From Flavobacterium psychrophilum (GTDB lineage Bacteria; Bacteroidota; Bacteroidia; Flavobacteriales; Flavobacteriaceae): a stretch of 9,157 nucleotides of DNA. Positions 5,285 through 9,157 of the stretch are shown here, piece after piece. The position numbers and the translations under genes were made by a program. Location: NCBI GenBank assembly GCA_945872875.1, contig CAMCBB010000069.1, positions 1-9,157 of the forward strand, in the 5' to 3' direction. Position 1 is the first letter of the stretch; the number at the start of each line of letters is the position of its first letter. The notes under the pieces were generated by a model. That model was not told the DNA's origin. It did not search any database and saw only the letters and a program-made list of their open reading frames with translations.

Positions 5285-6532
5285 ATGACTTTCAGCGAAT
5301 TAAATTTATTAAAAAATATACAGCAGGCCTTAACAGAAGAAGGATACACCAACCCTACTCCTATTCAGCAGCAAGCAATTCCAATTATTTTAGAAGGAAC
5401 CGATTTAGTGGGTTGTGCCCAAACCGGTACCGGGAAAACAGCGGCTTTTGCAATTCCAATCATCAACTATTTACACCGCTTAGTAGGTTCTTCGGCTAAG
5501 AAAAAAAATATACGCACGCTTGTGGTTACGCCAACACGAGAACTAGCCATTCAAATAGACGAGAGTTTCAACACCTACGGAAAATACACGAACATCCGTT
5601 CGATGGTGGTATTTGGAGGGGTAAGTCAGGTGCCGCAAGTAGACCAACTGAAAAAAGGAATAGACATCTTAATTGCTACTCCGGGAAGATTATTAGACCT
5701 ACACAAACAAGGATTTATTGATTTGGATCATTTGCATTTCTTGGTTTTAGACGAAGCCGATCAAATGCTAGACATGGGTTTTATAAACGATGTAAAAAAG
5801 ATTGTAAAACTAACTCCAGACAACCGTCAAACACTTTTATTTTCGGCAACTATGCCAATGGCAATTAGAGAACTTGCGGATACTTTTTTAACGAAACCTA
5901 AATACGTTTCGGTTACTCCGGTTTCTTCCACAGCTGAAACGGTGAATCAAAAAGTGTATTTTGTGGGTAAAGAAGACAAACGCAAACTTTTATACCACAT
6001 CATTCGAAACGACAAGATTGATAATGTTTTGGTTTTCACCAGAACCAAACACGGTGCGGATAATGTAGTAAAAGCCCTTAAAAAGAACAATGTCACTTCA
6101 GAAGCCATTCATGGCGATAAATCTCAAAATACTAGACAACGCGTACTTGACGCGTTTAAAAATAAAGAGATTTCGGTATTGGTTGCCACCGATATTGCAG
6201 CGCGTGGAATTGACATTGAAAGTTTGCCTTTTGTAATAAACTTTGATATTCCGAATATTTCTGAAACCTATGTACACCGAATTGGAAGAACTGGAAGAGC
6301 AGGAAATAGCGGATTGGCGATTTCTTTTTGTGCCAAAGACGAACAACCCTATTGGAAAGATATTGAAAAATTAATCAAAATAAATGTCAAAGTCGTAAAT
6401 GATCATCCGTATCCTTACACTGACATTCCCGAAAATCCGGATGCAAAACCCGATTTAAGAAATAAGAAAAATGCACCTTCAAATTCTAGAAAATCAGAAG
6501 GTTCTAAGAAGAATAAAAAACGCTGGTATTAA
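5285..6532 (+). CDS. DEAD-box ATP-dependent RNA helicase, RhlE-like
   Basis: This 415-residue helicase unwinds short RNA duplexes using ATP and probably helps ribosome assembly or RNA turnover in the cytoplasm. All core motifs are seen: the Q motif region (F3 and TPIQQQ, 25-30), motif I AQTGTGKT (45-52), PTRELA, TPGR, motif II DEAD (156-159), motif III SAT (187-189), VFTRTKHGAD, TDIAARGIDI and motif VI HRIGRTGR (331-338). A lysine-rich tail of about 30 residues, ending in KKNKKRWY, is likely an RNA-binding extension. RhlE is the closest subgroup by motif spelling and length, but the exact paralogue cannot be fixed. The ATG at 5285 directly precedes the Q motif region. The gene has its own promoter and leader hairpin, and its stop codon lies inside the terminator hairpin. 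Confidence 0.95.
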   Translation: MTFSELNLLKNIQQALTEEGYTNPTPIQQQAIPIILEGTDLVGCAQTGTGKTAAFAIPIINYLHRLVGSSAKKKNIRTLVVTPTRELAIQIDESFNTYGKYTNIRSMVVFGGVSQVPQVDQLKKGIDILIATPGRLLDLHKQGFIDLDHLHFLVLDEADQMLDMGFINDVKKIVKLTPDNRQTLLFSATMPMAIRELADTFLTKPKYVSVTPVSSTAETVNQKVYFVGKEDKRKLLYHIIRNDKIDNVLVFTRTKHGADNVVKALKKNNVTSEAIHGDKSQNTRQRVLDAFKNKEISVLVATDIAARGIDIESLPFVINFDIPNISETYVHRIGRTGRAGNSGLAISFCAKDEQPYWKDIEKLIKINVKVVNDHPYPYTDIPENPDAKPDLRNKKNAPSNSRKSEGSKKNKKRWY

Positions 6533-6544
6533 CCAGCGTTTTTT
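6515..6544. terminator. Bidirectional intrinsic terminator between helicase and ettA
   Basis: A perfect 13-bp stem runs from 6515-6527 (AAAAAACGCTGGT) to 6532-6544 (ACCAGCGTTTTTT) with the 4-base loop ATTA. The T run serves the + strand and the A run becomes a U run on the - strand, so it ends both convergent transcripts. The helicase stop codon (6530-6532) lies at the loop, and its last four sense codons are encoded in the left arm. Confidence 0.92.
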
Positions 6545-6554
6545 ATTTATATAC

Positions 6555-8243
6555 TTATCGAATTAATTTTTTGTATTTAATACGAGTCGGATTTACATCC
6601 CCTAAACGCTTGCGTTTATTTTCTTCATATTCAGAAAATCCTCCTTCAAAATAATACACTTGCGAATCACCTTCAAAAGCAAGAATGTGCGTGCAAATTC
6701 GATCCAAGAACCATCTGTCGTGCGAAATAACTACAGCACAACCCGCAAAATTCTCTAAACCTTCTTCTAAGGCACGAAGGGTATTGATATCTAAATCATT
6801 GGTAGGCTCATCCAGTAAAAGTACATTTCCTTCTTCTTTTAAAGTCATGGCCAAGTGAAGACGGTTTCGTTCTCCCCCAGATAAAGCAGCTACTTTTTTG
6901 TTTTGCTCGCTTCCACCAAAATTAAAACGAGATAAATACGCTCTCGAATTCACCTGACGTCCACCCATCATGATTAATTCTTGTCCGTCACAAAAGTTTT
7001 CCCAAATTGATTTATTCGGATCAATATTAGAATGCGATTGGTCAACATAGGCAATCTTAACAGTTTCTCCAATGCTAAACTCTCCGCCATCTGGCTCTTG
7101 TTCTTTCATGATCATTCTGAAGATCGTCGATTTACCAGCACCGTTTGGCCCAATAATTCCAACAATTCCAGCTTGTGGTAGCGTAAAATTCAAATCATCA
7201 TATAATAATTTGTCGCCAAAAGCTTTAGCAACACCTTTAGCTTCAATCACATTTGTTCCTAAACGAGGTCCATTCGGAATGTAGATTTCTAATTTTTCAT
7301 CTAATTCTTTTTGATCTTCATTTAATAATTTATCGTAATTCTGTAAACGCGCTTTTTGTTTGGTTTGTCTTCCTTTTGCACCTTGACGTACCCAATCCAA
7401 CTCACGCTCTAATGTTTTTCTTCTTTTGGAAGCTACTTTTTCTTCTTGCTCCATTCGTTTCGATTTTTGATCCAACCAAGAAGAATAATTTCCTTTCCAT
7501 GGAATACCTTCTCCTCGATCCAATTCTAAAATCCATCCTGCTACATTATCTAAGAAATACCTGTCGTGTGTCACGGCAATTACGGTTCCAGCATATTGCG
7601 ATAAATGTTGCTCAAGCCAAAGAACGCTTTCTGCATCCAGGTGGTTGGTTGGCTCATCTAACAACAATACATCCGGTTGTTGCAATAATAATCTACACAA
7701 TGCTACTCTTCGTTTCTCCCCACCAGACAAAACATTAATTGGCATATCTCCATCAGGAGTTCGCAACGCATCCATGGCAATTTCTAGTTTGGTATCTAGC
7801 TCCCAAGCGCCAGTTGCGTCAATTTTATCTTGCAAATCCGCTTGACGGTCCATCAATTTTTGCATTTTATCTGCGTCTTCATACACTTCAGGCAAACCAA
7901 ACATGTCGTTGATTTTATTGAATTCGTCCAAAATAGCTACCGTTTCAGCAACTCCTTCACGAACAACTTCAATTACAGTTTTAGTTTCGTCCAATTGCGG
8001 CTCTTGCTCTAAATATCCAACAGTATATCCCGGTTGAAAAACCACATCGCCTTGGTAATTTTTATCTACTCCGGCAATAATTTTAAGCAAAGAAGATTTA
8101 CCAGAACCATTCAATCCCAGGATACCAATTTTAGCTCCATAAAAGAAACTCAAATAGATATTTTTTAAAACTTGTTTATCACTTCCTTGGTAGGTTTTAC
8201 TCAATTTTTGCATTGAGAAAATCACCTTTTTATCATCTGACAT
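6555..8243 (-). CDS. ettA: Energy-dependent translational throttle protein EttA (ABC-F ATPase)
   Basis: This 562-residue ABC-F protein binds the ribosomal E site and gates the first peptide bond according to ATP/ADP level. It has two ABC domains. Domain 1: Walker A GLNGSGKS (43-50), signature LSGGE (172-176), Walker B DEPTNHLD (196-203) with catalytic E197. Domain 2: GPNGAGKS (365-372), LSGGE (454-458), DEPTND with E479. An acidic insertion at about 95-155 is the Arm that contacts L1/tRNA, and a basic linker at about 245-325 containing RQGAKGRQTKQKARL is the P-site tRNA interaction motif. The C-terminus RIKYKKLIR and long blocks such as HDRYFLDNVAGWILELDRGE match the EttA branch rather than Uup or YheS. 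The length is typical. The ATG lies 18 bases behind the 60-residue membrane protein gene, so the two are probably cotranscribed. Confidence 0.96.
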   Translation of the reverse strand: MSDDKKVIFSMQKLSKTYQGSDKQVLKNIYLSFFYGAKIGILGLNGSGKSSLLKIIAGVDKNYQGDVVFQPGYTVGYLEQEPQLDETKTVIEVVREGVAETVAILDEFNKINDMFGLPEVYEDADKMQKLMDRQADLQDKIDATGAWELDTKLEIAMDALRTPDGDMPINVLSGGEKRRVALCRLLLQQPDVLLLDEPTNHLDAESVLWLEQHLSQYAGTVIAVTHDRYFLDNVAGWILELDRGEGIPWKGNYSSWLDQKSKRMEQEEKVASKRRKTLERELDWVRQGAKGRQTKQKARLQNYDKLLNEDQKELDEKLEIYIPNGPRLGTNVIEAKGVAKAFGDKLLYDDLNFTLPQAGIVGIIGPNGAGKSTIFRMIMKEQEPDGGEFSIGETVKIAYVDQSHSNIDPNKSIWENFCDGQELIMMGGRQVNSRAYLSRFNFGGSEQNKKVAALSGGERNRLHLAMTLKEEGNVLLLDEPTNDLDINTLRALEEGLENFAGCAVVISHDRWFLDRICTHILAFEGDSQVYYFEGGFSEYEENKRKRLGDVNPTRIKYKKLIR

Positions 8244-8261
8244 TTTATTGATTTTATATTA

Positions 8262-8444
8262 TTATACTCTTCCTTTTAACGCATTAAACACCCATGCATT
8301 CGCTAAGAAACCAACGCCAACAGCGCCAAATCCCCATCCAGCCACATCGGCATATTTGTAAACTCCTAGTCCAATTAAAATAAGACCCATTATGATCATA
8401 ATAAAGGTGGCCCATCCTAAAACAGTATTTTTATTCATTCCCAT
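8262..8444 (-). CDS. Small membrane protein, probably CAL67264 family
   Basis: The 60-residue protein has two hydrophobic segments, about residues 8-28 (GWATFIMIIMGLILIGLGVYK) interrupted by few polar residues, and 34-55, rich in glycine and alanine. It resembles the flavobacterial family called CAL67264 in public annotation; I recognise it from memory and the function is unknown. Two possible starts exist, ATG at 8444 and ATG at 8438 (MGM); the first is used, but the choice changes only two residues. It lies between holA and ettA on the same strand, 18 bases before ettA, and a weak promoter precedes it. Confidence 0.8.
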   Translation of the reverse strand: MGMNKNTVLGWATFIMIIMGLILIGLGVYKYADVAGWGFGAVGVGFLANAWVFNALKGRV

Positions 8445-8469
8445 AGTTTAATATTTAATTTGAGGTGCA

Positions 8470-8477
8470 CAAATATC
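8470..8477 (-). promoter_or_regulatory. Possible -7 box for the small membrane protein and ettA
   Basis: Read on the minus strand the sequence is GATATTTG, one mismatch from TAnnTTTG, placed 26 bases before the ATG, giving a leader of about 20 bases. No good -33 box is seen. It would separate the membrane protein and ettA from holA transcription. Confidence 0.35.
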
Positions 8478-8503
8478 GTTAATTTAAATTTTGCTCTAAA
8501 TAA

Positions 8504-9157
8504 TTAAGCAAAAATTTTCACCAACATTTCTTTAAGTAAATCATGATTCGATAAGGAATTAGCGCCAACTCCTTTACTTTTTACATCAATTTCGCGCAAA
8601 GATGCTACAATGCTACTTACCTTTTTCATGGGATAATTTCGAAGTGCTATTTCATAATCCTTCATAAAAAAAGGATTCACTCCAAGCACAGGTGCCGCAG
8701 CCCTAGGATCTTTATCTTTCAATCCGTGGTATTTTAAAATTTTTACAAAAAAACCAAATACCAAACTCACAGTAACCACCAATGGATTGTCTTTTGGATT
8801 ATCGGCAAAATATTGAGCAATCTTATAGGCTTTCAATTGGTCTTTAGATCCGATAGCATTTTGTAATTCAAATACATTAAAATCTTTACTGAAACCAATA
8901 TTGTATTCAATATCTTTTGGAGTTATGGTATGGCCTTTCGGCAAAATAATTTGAAGTTTATCCAATTCATTACTGATTCGACTCAAATCATTTCCTAAAA
9001 ACTCTACCAGCATGGCATTCGCTTTAGGTTCTATCGAATATCCCCTGCCTTGCAATAACCTCTGAATCCAGGTTCCAACCTGATTTTCGTATAATTTTTT
9101 ACTTTCGAATAAAACCCCATTTTTAGCAATCAATTTTACTAATTTCTTTCTTTTATC
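8504..9157 (-). CDS. holA: DNA polymerase III subunit delta, partial (5' end outside the window)
   Basis: HolA is the clamp-loader subunit that opens the beta sliding clamp during replication. The visible part is about 217 residues of a family usually near 330-340, so the N-terminal third is cut by the window edge. The frame is open through 9157, starting DKRKKLVK; a TTG inside it at 9131-9133 is not the true start. Recognisable parts are the ESKKLYENQV...WIQRLLQGRGYSI segment, the domain II helices around ALMVEFLGNDLSRISNELDKL-type sequence (NDLSRISNELDKL), the NVFELQNAIGSKD block and a C-terminal collar helix region with YPMKKVSSIVASLREIDVKSKG. These match Bacteroidota HolA well. The stop at 8504 is 59 bases before the next gene. 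Confidence 0.92.
   Translation of the reverse strand, partial: DKRKKLVKLIAKNGVLFESKKLYENQVGTWIQRLLQGRGYSIEPKANAMLVEFLGNDLSRISNELDKLQIILPKGHTITPKDIEYNIGFSKDFNVFELQNAIGSKDQLKAYKIAQYFADNPKDNPLVVTVSLVFGFFVKILKYHGLKDKDPRAAAPVLGVNPFFMKDYEIALRNYPMKKVSSIVASLREIDVKSKGVGANSLSNHDLLKEMLVKIFA

Noticed and set aside
5251..5499. 82-codon + strand frame overlapping the helicase start
   Set aside because: It begins upstream in the leader hairpin and overlaps the strongly conserved Q motif and motif I region in another frame.
7253..7738. 161-codon + strand open frame inside ettA
   Set aside because: It is antisense to the well-conserved ABC domains of ettA and its translation shows no domain or natural start context.
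9131..9133. TTG as the start of holA
   Set aside because: The frame stays open to the window edge, and the preceding residues DKRKKLVK continue the HolA domain.
1..9157. Transposase, integrase, tRNA or rRNA genes
   Set aside because: No reading frame carries the motifs of these recombinases, and no tRNA or rRNA sequence was recognised on either strand.

Overview
The window looks like a chromosomal segment of a low-GC Bacteroidota member, most likely a flavobacterium. The evidence is the protein families seen (a Bacteroidota-type HolA, a small flavobacterial membrane protein, EttA, an RhlE-like DEAD-box helicase), signal peptides ending in a Gln-containing cleavage region, a -7 box of the TAnnTTTG type, and few Shine-Dalgarno sequences. 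The species is inferred, not proven.

The left part (about 1-5200) is an accessory region whose layout is best explained as an integron-like gene-cassette array with no integrase inside the window. Genes on the + strand alternate with structured elements that begin ...AACAGC and end ...CCGTTA or ACGTTA. The key sign is that the bases after the GTT of one element are the reverse complement of the bases before the AAC of the next: GTTAGTGTTA (530-539) with TAACACTAAC (961-970), GTTATGGGC (1012-1020) with GCCCATAAC (1595-1603), and TTATGCGG (1926-1933) with CCGCATAA (3985-3992). Integron cassettes leave this signature when they circularise and reinsert at attC sites. Inferred cassettes are: C0 (left end outside, ends 530), small membrane protein with a possible in-frame stop; C1 (531-1012), four-helix membrane protein; C2 (1013-1722), small secreted protein; C3 (1723-1925), no gene; C4 (1926-4107), a complete secreted S9 prolyl-oligopeptidase-type peptidase; C5 (4108-5194), an outer-membrane beta-barrel protein, with only a remnant of its attC-like site.

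The right part (about 5203-9157) is ordinary conserved chromosome: an RhlE-like DEAD-box RNA helicase on the + strand, with its own promoter and a hairpin leader, faces a minus-strand group of holA (DNA polymerase III delta, cut by the window edge), a 60-residue membrane protein and ettA (ABC-F translation factor). The two convergent blocks share a strong bidirectional terminator at 6515-6544.

The helicase, EttA and HolA have housekeeping roles in RNA remodelling, translation and replication. The cassette genes share no pathway that can be seen; their common features are membrane or secretory targeting, one strand, and tight packing against the attC-like elements.
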